A DNA stretch of 64,000 nt from Gillisia sp. (GCA_024635655.1 JAGXIL010000007.1:62001-126000); one strand, 5' to 3'. Shown: positions 20,121-29,183, numbered from the stretch's first letter. Numbers and translations are program-made. Notes: generated by a model not told the origin, from the letters alone.

Positions 20121-20173
20121 CAGGCTGCTAAAATCGTTGTTATAGTTAAATAACAATCGCCTTTAGCAGCCTG
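20121..20173. terminator. Bidirectional long-hairpin terminator
   Basis: CAGGCTGCTAAA (20121-20132) pairs perfectly with TTTAGCAGCCTG (20162-20173). Inside it, GTTGTTAT and ATAACAAT form a second stem. An A tract lies on the left and a T-rich run on the right, between convergent genes. Confidence 0.85.
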
Positions 20174-20193
20174 TTAGTTTCATTATAATTTTT

Positions 20194-20742
20194 TTAAGCG
20201 TGTTGTTCCTCGTGTTTTCCTTCATTGATCTCCTCGATCACTTTTGCGTTAAAAGCGGGAAGGTCATCAGGATTTCTACTGGTAACAAAACCTTCATCTA
20301 CAACAACCTCTTTATCAACCCAATTTGCACCTGCATTTTCAAGATCTTTTCTAATAGAGTGGAAAGATGTCATTGTTCTTCCTTTAACAACTTCTGCACT
20401 AATTAATGTCCAGGGTGCATGGCAAATAGCAGCTACCGGTTTTTTTTGCTTAAAAAAGTCTTTTACAAAACCTAAGGCTGCATCACTTCTCCTAAGGTAA
20501 TCAGGATTTATAACTCCTCCGGGAAGTACTAAGGCATTATAATCATTTGCAGAGACCTGGTCTACTGTTTTGTCTACCTGATATTCATTTGACCAGTTAC
20601 CATTGTCCCATGCTTTAATTTTTCCACTTTCCAGACTTACAATATCAACCTGAAATCCCTCTTTTTCCATAGCTTCCTTAGGGGATTTTAATTCACTTTC
20701 TTCAAATCCATTCGTCGCTAAAATTGCAATTCTCTTATTCAT
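20194..20742 (-). CDS. DJ-1/PfpI family protein (glutamine amidotransferase-like)
   Basis: A 182-residue protein with the nucleophile elbow Cys107-His108 in AAICHAPWTL and Glu14/Glu15 early in the chain, the arrangement of PfpI/YhbO-type proteins. Members have been reported as proteases, chaperones or glyoxalase/deglycases and are often stress-induced. An exact -7 match (TATCTTTG, on this strand at 20783-20776) lies upstream without a clear -33 partner. Function in the cell is open. Confidence 0.88.
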   Translation of the reverse strand: MNKRIAILATNGFEESELKSPKEAMEKEGFQVDIVSLESGKIKAWDNGNWSNEYQVDKTVDQVSANDYNALVLPGGVINPDYLRRSDAALGFVKDFFKQKKPVAAICHAPWTLISAEVVKGRTMTSFHSIRKDLENAGANWVDKEVVVDEGFVTSRNPDDLPAFNAKVIEEINEGKHEEQHA

Positions 20743-20849
20743 AATATTTATTTTTTGTTAAAAATTCAATGAATACAAAGATATGTTACACAAAAGCGAT
20801 TCTCTATTAAGGAGCTTATAAAATAAAAAAGCTTAGCGTTAAACATTTA

Positions 20850-21884
20850 TTAACTCTCCCCTATTGCTTTTTCTTCTTCCTCTATTTCCTTTTTAACACA
20901 ATCTTCCCTTTCCTTCTCCACATTAATATTTGCTTTTAATCTGGCTAACAACCTATGATCTTCTTCTAATTTAACATTTTTCTTTTCAAGTTTTTCAATT
21001 TCTTTAAAAATAGCAGGTTCACTAAACCTGTTTGGCCTGATCCGCTCATTTTTATGCAAAGCGTACTGAACAGTGAATTCTGCACCAAAAAACATGATAA
21101 GACAAGTGTAGTTAACCCACAAAAGGATCAAAATAATAGATGATGCTCCGCCATAGACCGAGCCGGGATCTGTGGTACCAAAATAATAACTAATTAAAAA
21201 TTCACCGATCAGGAAAAGAGCCGTAGTTAAAGCCGCTCCATACAAGGTTATTTTAAGTTTGATCTTAATATCGGGCAGCAGCTTAAAAATAGCACCAAAT
21301 AGAGTGGTTATGAATATAAATGAAAGAATATAATTTAAAGCAATTAAACTTATTGCTGTTACTGCCGGAGCATAATCACTAATATAGCCCCCTATTATTT
21401 TGACTGTTGCTGATACTACAAGCGATAGAAGTAATAGAAATCCTATAGCAAGAACCATCCCGAAGGAAATTAATCTGTCAAGAACCATCATCGTAAAATT
21501 TTCCTTTTTTGCTGCCACATTCCAAATTTTGTTCATAGAGATCTTAAGCCGGAAAAAAACTCCGGTGGCACCAAATAAAAGGATTGCAACCCCTAAAACT
21601 ATAGCCCATGTATTATTCTCATTTACCGCTACATTCGTAATCATCATTTCAACAGAATCTGCCGCGTCCGGGCCAATAAATTCCCCAATTTGATCTGTGA
21701 GCCTTCCCTGTACAGCTTCTCTACCGAAGAAATAACCCGCAATTGTAACTAATATGATCATAAGGGATGGAAGTGAAAACAATGTGTAATAAGCTATTAT
21801 TGCACTTTCAGCAAATGGATCGTTATTATTCCAGCTATTAAAGGTCTTACCCAATAGCTTAAAAAAGGTTTTAATTTTCCTCAT
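20850..21884 (-). CDS. YihY/BrkB-type inner-membrane protein
   Basis: A 344-residue protein with about six membrane helices between residues 25 and 275, including the family start FKLLGKTFNSWNNNDPFAESAIIAYYTLFSLPSLM. The last 70 residues are charged and probably coiled coil (KEIEKLEKKNVKLEEDHRLLARLKA). This family, once called tRNA-processing RNase BN, has unknown transport or structural roles. Its ATG overlaps the TGA of the DinB-like gene (ATGA), so translation is probably coupled. Confidence 0.88.
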   Translation of the reverse strand: MRKIKTFFKLLGKTFNSWNNNDPFAESAIIAYYTLFSLPSLMIILVTIAGYFFGREAVQGRLTDQIGEFIGPDAADSVEMMITNVAVNENNTWAIVLGVAILLFGATGVFFRLKISMNKIWNVAAKKENFTMMVLDRLISFGMVLAIGFLLLLSLVVSATVKIIGGYISDYAPAVTAISLIALNYILSFIFITTLFGAIFKLLPDIKIKLKITLYGAALTTALFLIGEFLISYYFGTTDPGSVYGGASSIILILLWVNYTCLIMFFGAEFTVQYALHKNERIRPNRFSEPAIFKEIEKLEKKNVKLEEDHRLLARLKANINVEKEREDCVKKEIEEEEKAIGES

Positions 21885-22399
21885 AAATTATAATTAATTT
21901 TAAAGAGGTTTAAATGATGTTTTTCGTGTCCTGCTATAATAAAACCGGCTGCGGCTGTACTTAATGGTTGGCCATTTGAATTTCCTCTTTCGTTCAACAT
22001 GGAAGGAGTAAATGTTTGAAATAATGAGATTCCCGAATCTCTTACAGTTTGATATTCAATAATAAAGGACGCGACACTTCTATCATTTGCTCCTGAAAAT
22101 GGCACGTATGCATCCTGATCGTAACCCGGCAAGAGGGTTTTATCTTTTCTGGCTATGCAAAGTGCCCTGTATTGAAAAATTCTTTCTGTATCTATCATAT
22201 GCTGAATCACCTCGGCCACTGTCCATTTACCTTCAGCATAACTAAAATTTAGGCTTTCGTCTTGAAGGTTAGCAAGAAAACTCAGCATTTCTAACTTTTG
22301 ATTTCTCAACAATTTAATGAGATCTTCCTGAGGGAGTTGGTCTATATAATATTGGTAATATTCCGGATATTCTACGCTATTCAAATCGTTTGGTTTCAT
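21881..22399 (-). CDS. DinB-family metal-binding protein
   Basis: A 172-residue four-helix-bundle protein. The His ligands expected in the DinB/YfiT fold appear in VIQHMIDTERIFQYRALCIARKD (His67 region) and in the C-terminal AGHEKHHLNLF. Some relatives are thiol transferases with bacillithiol or mycothiol; others are hydrolases of unknown substrate. It is followed by the YihY gene with a 4-base overlap. Substrate unknown. Confidence 0.85.
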   Translation of the reverse strand: MKPNDLNSVEYPEYYQYYIDQLPQEDLIKLLRNQKLEMLSFLANLQDESLNFSYAEGKWTVAEVIQHMIDTERIFQYRALCIARKDKTLLPGYDQDAYVPFSGANDRSVASFIIEYQTVRDSGISLFQTFTPSMLNERGNSNGQPLSTAAAGFIIAGHEKHHLNLFKINYNL

Positions 22400-22436
22400 A
22401 TTGTACTTTTAACCTTAAATAACAAGGTATAAAAAA

Positions 22437-22461
22437 CCCCCTTAAACTTTGTTTAAAGGGG
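22437..22461 (-). terminator. Rho-independent terminator of the Lrp gene
   Basis: CCCCCTTAAAC (22437-22447) and GTTTAAAGGGG (22451-22461) form an 11-bp stem with one mismatch and a TTT loop. On the leftward strand it is followed by a T run (22436-22431). It lies 24 bases after the Lrp stop. Confidence 0.8.
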
Positions 22462-22485
22462 ATAGATTATTAAACTAAATTATAT

Positions 22486-22965
22486 TTATAAGGCTTTGAA
22501 GATCGAGTGCATCAAACGTTTCTTATCGTTCATACTTTCTTCAAGAGAGATCATTGTTTCAGTTCTATACACACCTTCGATATCATCCAGCTGAAAAATA
22601 ATTTCCTTTGCATGCTGAGTATCCTTTGCTCGTATTTTACAGAAAACATTGAATTTTCCTGTAGTCACATGAGCTACTGTAACAAAGGGAATATCATTGA
22701 TACGTTCTAAAACAAATTTTGTCTGTGAGGTATTCTTCAAGAAGATCCCTACATAGGCTATAAAAGCATAACCCAGCTTCTCATAATTTAATGTGAGGGA
22801 AGAACCTAAAATTATTTGTGCTTCCTCCATTTTCTTTACCCGAACATGTACTGTTCCTGCTGAAATATTTAACTTTTTGGCGATATCTGTAAACGGGGTT
22901 CTAGTATTCTCTATCAGCATATCGAGAATCTGGTGATCTGTCTCGTCCAATTTATATTTTGCCAT
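22486..22965 (-). CDS. Lrp/AsnC family transcription regulator
   Basis: A 159-residue regulator of standard length. Residues 1-60 form the winged helix-turn-helix (LDETDHQILDMLIENTRTPFTDIAKKLNISAGTVHVRVKKME), and residues 70-150 the RAM effector domain that binds amino acids (HVTTGKFNVFCKIRAKDTQHAKEIIFQ). Lrp proteins form octamers on DNA. An exact -7 match TAATTTTG (22999-22992) lies upstream. The ligand and targets cannot be read from the sequence. Confidence 0.92.
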   Translation of the reverse strand: MAKYKLDETDHQILDMLIENTRTPFTDIAKKLNISAGTVHVRVKKMEEAQIILGSSLTLNYEKLGYAFIAYVGIFLKNTSQTKFVLERINDIPFVTVAHVTTGKFNVFCKIRAKDTQHAKEIIFQLDDIEGVYRTETMISLEESMNDKKRLMHSIFKAL

Positions 22966-23043
22966 AACTCCTAATGTTTTTTAATGAAAATCAAAATTAA
23001 TACAATTTAGGTATTTAATTAGCAGCTATTTTTAAATATTTTA

Positions 23044-24204
23044 TTAAATTATAATTAAAACTTCACTTTTTAAGAAGATTTTGTTAACTATATCGTTTTC
23101 GTGAAGCTCTTCTTCATTTATCTTTTTCACTTCGTCTCCATTGCAGTTCACCTCTTTATGTGCATAAAATATAATAGAAGGTTCAATTTTTTCTACAGTA
23201 GGTAAAAAATTAATTTTTTCGTCTACCAGTTGTTCTTTGAACTGAATAGCAATATCTACTATTTTACCTTTTACTCTGGCATTGCGAAGAATAACATCAT
23301 AAAATAATTTTTGATTTTCGGGAATTTTAAAATAATCCTCAACCGTAAATGACTCCCAGGTTTTAGTTGCTATGGCATTTAGACCTGATAAAATAGCTGC
23401 AACAACATATTTTCTGGTGGTTTCCCGGTTATAATCATTATTATAGTGACCTGCTTCAAAAAGAATTGTAGGTACTCCCCTGGTTTGGAAAGTGTCTCCT
23501 GTACAATTTATATTGTAGGCATCATCATATCGTCCAATTTGATTGGGAACAAATTTTTTCAGATCATTTGTTATGGAAGCTATTACTTTCATTGAAATTG
23601 TCCTCGAAGGCAGAATTTCCCGGTCCTGGTTCATGGCCGGTGTTAAAAAAGACAAAGTGGCCGGAAAGGGCTTTGAACCTGCACTAAATATGGTTCTTTG
23701 ATCATGAAGGTTAAAACAAAAATCGGGGTCAAAATGGTCAAACTCTTGTCTTAAAACCTTGCTCTCTTTTTCCTGTAGCTCAAATGCATCCCTGTTGAGA
23801 TCAACCTTATTAGCATTTAACCGGGTGTAAGCTTTTGCGCCATCAGGATTAAGCATAGGAATGACCCTGAAAGAGATCTTTTCTTTTATTTGTTGTACAA
23901 ACGGATGATCAGGAAATTTTTTAAGCGCACTAAAAATATCCAGAATGGCTTTGGTCGTGGTAGATTCATTTCCATGCATTTGAGACCAGGCAAGAATTTT
24001 TAATTCTCCAGATCCAAAGTTAAGGGAATGTATAGGAGCTCCCTGGACAGATTCTCCAATTTTTTTTAGATCGCAATCATCCCCAACATCCTTCAAAAAT
24101 TTTTCAATATGGGCATATGTTAAGTATCTGCCTCGGATTTCTTCATTTTTAAACTGATCATATTTTTCTACCAGATCGAGGTGAACAGGCTGCTTTTGTT
24201 TCAT
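23044..24204 (-). CDS. M14 family zinc carboxypeptidase
   Basis: A 386-residue peptidase. Zinc ligands appear as HxxE in WSQMHGNESTTTKAIL and a later His in FCFNLHDQRTIF; the probable catalytic Glu is in PTILFEAGHYNNDY. The protein lacks a signal peptide, so it acts in the cytoplasm. The C-terminal 90 residues are an added beta-rich segment. The gene diverges from an HTH regulator gene across a 278-base region with five copies of one palindrome, so regulation by that protein is a strong inference. Substrate unknown. Confidence 0.88.
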   Translation of the reverse strand: MKQKQPVHLDLVEKYDQFKNEEIRGRYLTYAHIEKFLKDVGDDCDLKKIGESVQGAPIHSLNFGSGELKILAWSQMHGNESTTTKAILDIFSALKKFPDHPFVQQIKEKISFRVIPMLNPDGAKAYTRLNANKVDLNRDAFELQEKESKVLRQEFDHFDPDFCFNLHDQRTIFSAGSKPFPATLSFLTPAMNQDREILPSRTISMKVIASITNDLKKFVPNQIGRYDDAYNINCTGDTFQTRGVPTILFEAGHYNNDYNRETTRKYVVAAILSGLNAIATKTWESFTVEDYFKIPENQKLFYDVILRNARVKGKIVDIAIQFKEQLVDEKINFLPTVEKIEPSIIFYAHKEVNCNGDEVKKINEEELHENDIVNKIFLKSEVLIII

Positions 24205-24220
24205 GTTTACAAAAGTAAAT
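24205..24220. promoter_or_regulatory. Operator-like palindrome, copy 1
   Basis: GTTTACAAAAGTAAAT fits GTTTAC-N4-GTAAAC with one end base changed. It touches the carboxypeptidase ATG and covers TACTTTTG (24217-24210), a leftward -7 match. Confidence 0.55.
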
Positions 24221-24228
24221 AAACCATA

Positions 24229-24244
24229 ATTTACATATGTAAAC
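24229..24244. promoter_or_regulatory. Operator-like palindrome, copy 2
   Basis: ATTTACATATGTAAAC is a near-perfect member of the GTTTAC-N4-GTAAAC set, 24 bases from copy 1 (about two helix turns). Confidence 0.6.
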
Positions 24245-24262
24245 TTATAAGTGAAAGAAGTA

Positions 24263-24278
24263 AATTACATCTGTAAAC
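24263..24278. promoter_or_regulatory. Operator-like palindrome, copy 3
   Basis: AATTACATCTGTAAAC keeps the TTAC-N4-GTAA core and a perfect right half-site, 34 bases from copy 2. Confidence 0.5.
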
Positions 24279-24420
24279 AAAATTTCAAGAATCTCATCGT
24301 TGCTTAATGGAAAAATTCCAAAACCTAAATAATTTATGCTTAATTAATTGTCATTTAGTAAGTTACTTTTACTTACCTGAACAAAATATACAAGTATAAT
24401 TGGATTTTAATCCTGTAGTA

Positions 24421-24451
24421 TTGTTTTATTCCAACTCAATCGTTACATTTG
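24421..24451 (+). promoter_or_regulatory. Promoter of the HTH gene
   Basis: TTG at 24421-24423 and TACATTTG at 24444-24451, exactly 20 bases apart, match TTG-N(17-23)-TAnnTTTG. The -7 element lies inside operator copy 4, so a bound repressor would block it. Confidence 0.6.
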
Positions 24452-24456
24452 TAAAC
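24441..24456. promoter_or_regulatory. Operator-like palindrome, copy 4
   Basis: CGTTACATTTGTAAAC keeps the core TTAC-N4-GTAAAC and overlaps the -7 box of the HTH gene promoter. Confidence 0.6.
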
Positions 24457-24475
24457 AATAAAATAGCTTGAATAT

Positions 24476-24491
24476 AATTACAATGGTAAAC
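24476..24491. promoter_or_regulatory. Operator-like palindrome, copy 5
   Basis: AATTACAATGGTAAAC keeps the core and contains the ATG start codon of the HTH gene (24483-24485). Confidence 0.5.
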
Positions 24492-24881
24492 AGTGAGGAA
24501 TTTGCGAAGAGGCTTCAGATCATCATGGAGTACTATGATATTTCGGCAGCTGCTTTTGCTGATGCCATCCAGGTGGGAAGATCTTCCATTTCGCATATCC
24601 TGAGTGGCAGGAATAAACCCAGCCTTGATTTTGTTTTAAAAATCGTGGAGACTTACCCTCAGGTAGAATTATATTGGCTATTGAATGGAAAGGGTTCTTT
24701 TCCCCCTTCAGCTTCACAGCAAGACATTAAGATATCTCCGCCTCCTGTTGTTCGTCAAAACCTACCTGCTGAAGAAAACGTTGTGGAGAAAGCTGTAAAA
24801 TCAAAATCTACTGCAGGTAATGTTATTAAAAGGATAGTAATTTTCTACACAGATGGAAGTTTTGAGGCTTTTGAAAATTGA
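24483..24881 (+). CDS. XRE-type helix-turn-helix regulator
   Basis: A 132-residue protein. Residues 1-65 form a Cro/C1-type HTH (FAKRLQIIMEYYDISAAAFA, then VGRSSISHILSGRNKPSLDFVLKI); the YWLLNGKGSFPPS end of the domain is typical of phage-like and flavobacterial XRE regulators. The last 60 residues are linker and a short beta-strand end (RIVIFYTDGSFEAFE). I use the ATG at 24483; a TTG at 24468 would add five residues. Because a palindromic site lies in its promoter, at its start codon and before the divergent peptidase gene, it probably represses itself and the peptidase. Confidence 0.85.
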   Translation: MVNSEEFAKRLQIIMEYYDISAAAFADAIQVGRSSISHILSGRNKPSLDFVLKIVETYPQVELYWLLNGKGSFPPSASQQDIKISPPPVVRQNLPAEENVVEKAVKSKSTAGNVIKRIVIFYTDGSFEAFEN

Positions 24882-24964
24882 ATTTTAACCTGAAATAGCT
24901 TTATTTTGCACAACCTTAAAGATTTTGTCAAAAGGCCAAAAGATACCAGGTAAATCTATTCCCC

Positions 24965-25339
24965 ATGAAACGTTCGATCCTTATCTTTCTTCTCATTATG
25001 ATCTGTACATCCTGCTATTCGCCGGATAGAGATTGCTCCCGGTTTAAAACCGGTACTTTTGAGTTTCAAACCTATCTCAATGGAGAAATGGTGACTTCAA
25101 CTTTTATAAGAAATGATTCAATTGAAATAGATAGATTTCAGGAAAGGGTCGATACTTCTTCCGTGAGGTGGATCAATGACTGCGAATATATAGTAAAGAA
25201 CAAGAATCCTAAAAACATGGCTGAACAACAGCCTTTACATATAAAAATACTTACCACAAAAAAAGATTCCTATACTTTTGAGTATGGCCTGGTTGGAGAA
25301 ACCGAAAAGCAACGGGGAATGGTACGGAAAATCGAGTAA
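24965..25339 (+). CDS. Small predicted lipoprotein
   Basis: A 124-residue protein with a lipoprotein signal: MKRSILIFLLIMICTSCYS has a basic start, a hydrophobic core and a TSC lipobox, so Cys17 would be lipidated. The rest is a small beta-rich domain (GTFEFQTYLNGE, DSIEIDRFQERVD, WINDCEYIVKNKNP). Relatives occur in flavobacteria beside topoisomerase IV genes and have been mislabelled as such; I see no topoisomerase domain. Function unknown. Confidence 0.78.
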   Translation: MKRSILIFLLIMICTSCYSPDRDCSRFKTGTFEFQTYLNGEMVTSTFIRNDSIEIDRFQERVDTSSVRWINDCEYIVKNKNPKNMAEQQPLHIKILTTKKDSYTFEYGLVGETEKQRGMVRKIE

Positions 25340-25351
25340 ATTATCCAGGAC

Positions 25352-26050
25352 TCATTCTATACCGTTATAGTAGCTTATCACCCTCTCAAGATCCTGCAAC
25401 TTTTTCATTTTTAATTTGTTTTTGCCGATGTAAGCCTTTAGTTTATCCTGGTGGGCAGCAGGGAAAGATGTAAGGAATCTCTTTGTTCTTGATTCTACAA
25501 TTACGGGTGCTTCAGCATCGGGAAATTTTAAATACAGGTAAGACCGGTCCAGATATTTCCCGGGAGACATTGTTTTCATAGCCGCGGGTTTTTGTCCTTC
25601 TTTTAAATGCTTGATGGGCTTTTCCAATAAAATGAGGTCATCTTCCTCATAATTTTTACTTACAATTTTGAAATATCCGGGGGAAAGGTGGTTTTGTTCT
25701 TTGGCCTGGTAAGGGAGTTTTTTCCACATTTCCTCATTCAGCTTTATGTCAATTTTGCCCTGAACCAGCAAAGTATCATCTTCAAAACGTACTTCAAAAC
25801 CTTCATCAACAATGTTGTACCTCATGTTAACCGCAACAGGATCTTTACCTTCAAAAAATAAATATCCCATTCTAAATTCATCATCTAAAAACGGAGTGCC
25901 CACTATTTCTTCAGAAAATTTAGTGGCTTTATAATCTCCCTTGAGATATCTAATTTTTATTTCATAATTCCCAAAAGTAATTTCCTGGGAGGAAGCGCAA
26001 AAGGAAAAAAACAATATAAAATTGCAGACAAAAATAATTGTTCTAGACAT
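25352..26050 (-). CDS. Secreted protein of unknown function
   Basis: A 232-residue protein with signal peptide MSRTIIFVCNFILFFSFCASSQ. The mature part has alternating strands (EITFGNYEIKIRYLKGDYKATKF, MGYLFFEGKDPVAVNMRY) and a Lys-rich helical C-terminus. It lies between the convergent lipoprotein gene and mscL, 47 bases past the mscL start side of the topoisomerase operon. I do not recognise a family. Confidence 0.7.
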   Translation of the reverse strand: MSRTIIFVCNFILFFSFCASSQEITFGNYEIKIRYLKGDYKATKFSEEIVGTPFLDDEFRMGYLFFEGKDPVAVNMRYNIVDEGFEVRFEDDTLLVQGKIDIKLNEEMWKKLPYQAKEQNHLSPGYFKIVSKNYEEDDLILLEKPIKHLKEGQKPAAMKTMSPGKYLDRSYLYLKFPDAEAPVIVESRTKRFLTSFPAAHQDKLKAYIGKNKLKMKKLQDLERVISYYNGIE

Positions 26051-26097
26051 ATTAATGTTTTTAGTAAGAGCAAGTAACTCATTTGCACTAATATAGG

Positions 26098-26544
26098 TTA
26101 ATTGTTTCTTTTTTTGAGGATTTCGTTTTGTTCTTTCATTAGATCAGTCAAATTAGAAAGTAATTCAATGTTTTTAGGAGTTTCTACGGTTTGATTTTTC
26201 GGGTCTTCTGCCTTTCGACGAAAGCTGTTCATTAATTTCACTACCAGGAAAATTGTGAATCCAACGATCACAAAATCCAGTAAGGCTTCAATTAATGCTC
26301 CGTAACCTATAGCTATTTCCTCTGGCCCGGCACCACTGCTCCCCGGCTCTAGACCTTCCCGCAGCACGAACTTTCTGTTTCCAAAATTCACTCCTTCCGT
26401 CATTAGGGATAACGGAGGGAGAATTACCTGCTTTACCATCACATCGATCACCTTATTAAAAGCGGTACCAATAATGATACCTACGGCCATATCGATCATA
26501 TTGCCTTTGACGGCAAATTCCTTAAATTCCTTTAAAATTCTCAT
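26098..26544 (-). CDS. mscL: Large-conductance mechanosensitive channel
   Basis: A 148-residue MscL of usual length. The first helix block FKEFAVKGNMIDMAVGIIIGTAFNKVID is the conserved pore-lining TM1; TM2 is near FVIVGFTIFLVVKLMNSF, followed by a cytoplasmic helix (EAED...EILKKRN). The pentameric channel opens under membrane tension and releases solutes on hypo-osmotic shock. The ATG shares one base with the parC stop (TAATG), so translation is probably coupled to topoisomerase IV. Confidence 0.95.
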   Translation of the reverse strand: MRILKEFKEFAVKGNMIDMAVGIIIGTAFNKVIDVMVKQVILPPLSLMTEGVNFGNRKFVLREGLEPGSSGAGPEEIAIGYGALIEALLDFVIVGFTIFLVVKLMNSFRRKAEDPKNQTVETPKNIELLSNLTDLMKEQNEILKKRNN

Positions 26545-29183
26545 TACTCATCAAATAATTTTGTTTGACTTTCTGAAGATGTACTTTTACTAATTTCTCC
26601 TATTATATTTTTTTCATCACCTTCTATCGTCTCCTCATCATTCACTTCCAGATCTTCAGTAGCTAACACCTCGGGCTCGTATGGTACGGGATCCAATAAA
26701 TTTACCTGTTTCAATTTTTCCGAAGTCAATTGATTTCCAAGAGCCTTGACTCCCTTTACCGAAATGAATTCTTCGAGGTTTATGGTATCGCTCTCTCTTT
26801 GATCTTTTCCCCGTACTTTGGAATACACTAGCTCAACCTGCGGAATATAATCTGTAGAAACCAGTTCCAAAAATGACTTATCATGCTCCCCAATAAACTT
26901 TTCTTCCTTATCGGGATTTTCGATCAAAAACCTTTTCACGTAATAGCGCTCTTTTTCAGCTTCCCAATATATAGCCGATATAGGTTTTGAAGGAACCCAT
27001 TTTTCCAATATGATCATCTCATCATCAAATCGTGTGGTGAGTTCAGGTTTAATAGTTTTAGCAACCCCATCCTGAGTTACGATCAAAAGGCGGTCTTCCC
27101 CCCTAAATTCTCCTAAAAGCTCTCCCCGCTCATCTACATTGAGACGCTTAACACTTTCATCAAACCAGATCCTCCTGGGCTTAAGAGTAGAAACTCCTTC
27201 TTCCTTGAGTTCTATCTTTTTTACTGCATATTTGGTAACAATATTTCCCTTGACATTTCTACCTTTAATAAGCATGTCAGCAAAATCAACTTCAAACTTC
27301 AACTTTTTAATACTTCCTACTTGTCTTAAATACACGGTGACCACTTCGGCTTCCCCGTTTGGATTGGCAGAAAAATACAGGATCTTTGAATCTTTTTTCC
27401 CCTGGGAGATGTCGTATTCCCTGTCGCGGGTTACTGAAGTTACAGCAAATCTCTTTAGGTAAGATGCTCCATTTTTACCGTCTCTGTACACCAGGTTATA
27501 AATAGTTCTTTTGTCCTTCTTTTTAAAGACAGCTACGTGTATGATATCTTTACCGACAAAGGTTTTTGCATCTACTTTAGAAACCATCATTTTACCGTCC
27601 CCGGTAAAACAAATAATATTGTCAATGTCGGAACAGTCGGTAACAAATTCGTCTTTTTTCAGAGAGGTGCCAATAAATCCTTCTTTACGATTTACGTAAA
27701 GTTTGGTATTTCGCATGGCCACTTTAGAAGCTTCTATATCGTCAAATAGCGTAAGTCGTGTTTTACGTTCTTTTCCTGGGCCGTATTCTTTCTTTAGTCT
27801 TTCAAAATATGCTATTGCAAAATCAATTAAATGGTCCAGGTGGTGCTTTATCTGAGCAATCTCACCTTCCAAAGCCTCAATTTTCTGTTGGGCTTTATCA
27901 ATATCAAATTTGGATATTCTTTTGATCCTTATTTCAGTAAGCCTAACAATATCTTCTTCTGTTACCGCTCTTTTAAGATGGGTAGTAAAAGGTTTTAATC
28001 CGTTATCAATTGCTTTAATTACGCCTTCCCAGGTCTCTTCCTCTTCTATATCACGATAGATCCTGTTTTCAATAAATATTCGTTCCAGGGAAGCAAAATG
28101 CCACTGTTCTTCAAATTCTTCAAGTTTGATTTCCAGGTCGCGCTTGAGCAGGCTCAAAGTGTGATCTGTGGAACGCTTAAGCATTTCGGTTACGCCAAGG
28201 AAGATAGGTTTGTTGTCAATAATTACACATCCCAGGGGAGAAATTGCGTTTTCGCAATTGGTGAAAGCATACAGCGCATCAATGGTTTTATCAGGCGAAA
28301 TATTAGGCGGCAGATAGATCAGGATCTCTACGTGCTCTGCCGTATTATCTTCTATACGCTTGATCTTGATCTTCCCCTTGTCGTTTGCCTTAAGTATAGA
28401 TTCAATTAAGGTCGTAGTAGTCGTTCCATAAGGAATTTCGGTAATAGCAAGGGTGGTTTTATCATACTGAGAAATTTTAGCCCTAATTCGAACTCTTCCT
28501 CCCCGCATCCCATCGTTGTAATCGGTAATATCTGCTTCTCCTGCTGTGGGAAAATCCGGAAATATTTTAAAACTTTTTCCTTTCAGGTGTTTAACCGAAG
28601 CATCAATAAGTTCTATAAAATTGTGAGGCAGGATTCGGGTGCTTAGACCTACGGCTATTCCTTCAGCTCCCTGTGCCAGTAAAAGCGGAAAACGTACAGG
28701 AAGATTTACCGGTTCTTTTTTACGGCCATCGTACGATAGCTGCCATTCGGTAATTTTTGGATTATAAATTACTTCCAGTGCAAATTTTGACAATCTGGCT
28801 TCTATATACCTTGGAGCTGCAGCCCTGTCACCGGTTAAAACATTCCCCCAGTTTCCCTGGGCATCAATAAGCATATCTTTTTGGCCTATCTGTACCATGG
28901 CATCACCAATACTGGCATCTCCGTGAGGGTGATACTGCATGGTATGTCCAACAATGTTTGCAACTTTATTATATCGACCGTCATCAAGGTCTTTCATGGA
29001 GTGCATGATCCTTCGTTGAACCGGTTTAAATCCATCTTCAACAGCCGGAACAGCCCTTTCTAAAATTACATAAGAAGCATAATCCAGGAACCAATCCTTA
29101 TACATTCCTGTAACACGGATCAATTGCTCCTTAGCCTGCTCCTCCTGTCCTTCCGGGGTAATATCTTCGTTTTCTATATCCAT
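26544..29183 (-). CDS. parC: DNA topoisomerase IV subunit A
   Basis: An 879-residue ParC that, with ParE, unlinks daughter chromosomes. The DNA-linking Tyr is in APRYIEARLSKF; the quinolone-region counterpart is YHPHGDASIGDAMVQIGQ. It lacks the GyrA box seen in the gyrA product, and its C-terminal domain is diverged and acidic at the tail. It follows a small membrane-protein gene by 0 bases and is upstream of mscL by a TAATG overlap. The parE gene is in the same operon, so identity as topo IV rather than gyrase is well supported. Confidence 0.95.
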   Translation of the reverse strand: MDIENEDITPEGQEEQAKEQLIRVTGMYKDWFLDYASYVILERAVPAVEDGFKPVQRRIMHSMKDLDDGRYNKVANIVGHTMQYHPHGDASIGDAMVQIGQKDMLIDAQGNWGNVLTGDRAAAPRYIEARLSKFALEVIYNPKITEWQLSYDGRKKEPVNLPVRFPLLLAQGAEGIAVGLSTRILPHNFIELIDASVKHLKGKSFKIFPDFPTAGEADITDYNDGMRGGRVRIRAKISQYDKTTLAITEIPYGTTTTTLIESILKANDKGKIKIKRIEDNTAEHVEILIYLPPNISPDKTIDALYAFTNCENAISPLGCVIIDNKPIFLGVTEMLKRSTDHTLSLLKRDLEIKLEEFEEQWHFASLERIFIENRIYRDIEEEETWEGVIKAIDNGLKPFTTHLKRAVTEEDIVRLTEIRIKRISKFDIDKAQQKIEALEGEIAQIKHHLDHLIDFAIAYFERLKKEYGPGKERKTRLTLFDDIEASKVAMRNTKLYVNRKEGFIGTSLKKDEFVTDCSDIDNIICFTGDGKMMVSKVDAKTFVGKDIIHVAVFKKKDKRTIYNLVYRDGKNGASYLKRFAVTSVTRDREYDISQGKKDSKILYFSANPNGEAEVVTVYLRQVGSIKKLKFEVDFADMLIKGRNVKGNIVTKYAVKKIELKEEGVSTLKPRRIWFDESVKRLNVDERGELLGEFRGEDRLLIVTQDGVAKTIKPELTTRFDDEMIILEKWVPSKPISAIYWEAEKERYYVKRFLIENPDKEEKFIGEHDKSFLELVSTDYIPQVELVYSKVRGKDQRESDTINLEEFISVKGVKALGNQLTSEKLKQVNLLDPVPYEPEVLATEDLEVNDEETIEGDEKNIIGEISKSTSSESQTKLFDE

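Noticed and set aside
24358-24376. GTAAG-N9-CTTAC between the operator clusters
   Set aside because: It is palindromic but differs from the GTTTAC-N4-GTAAAC set in spacing and arms, so I did not count it as a sixth operator.
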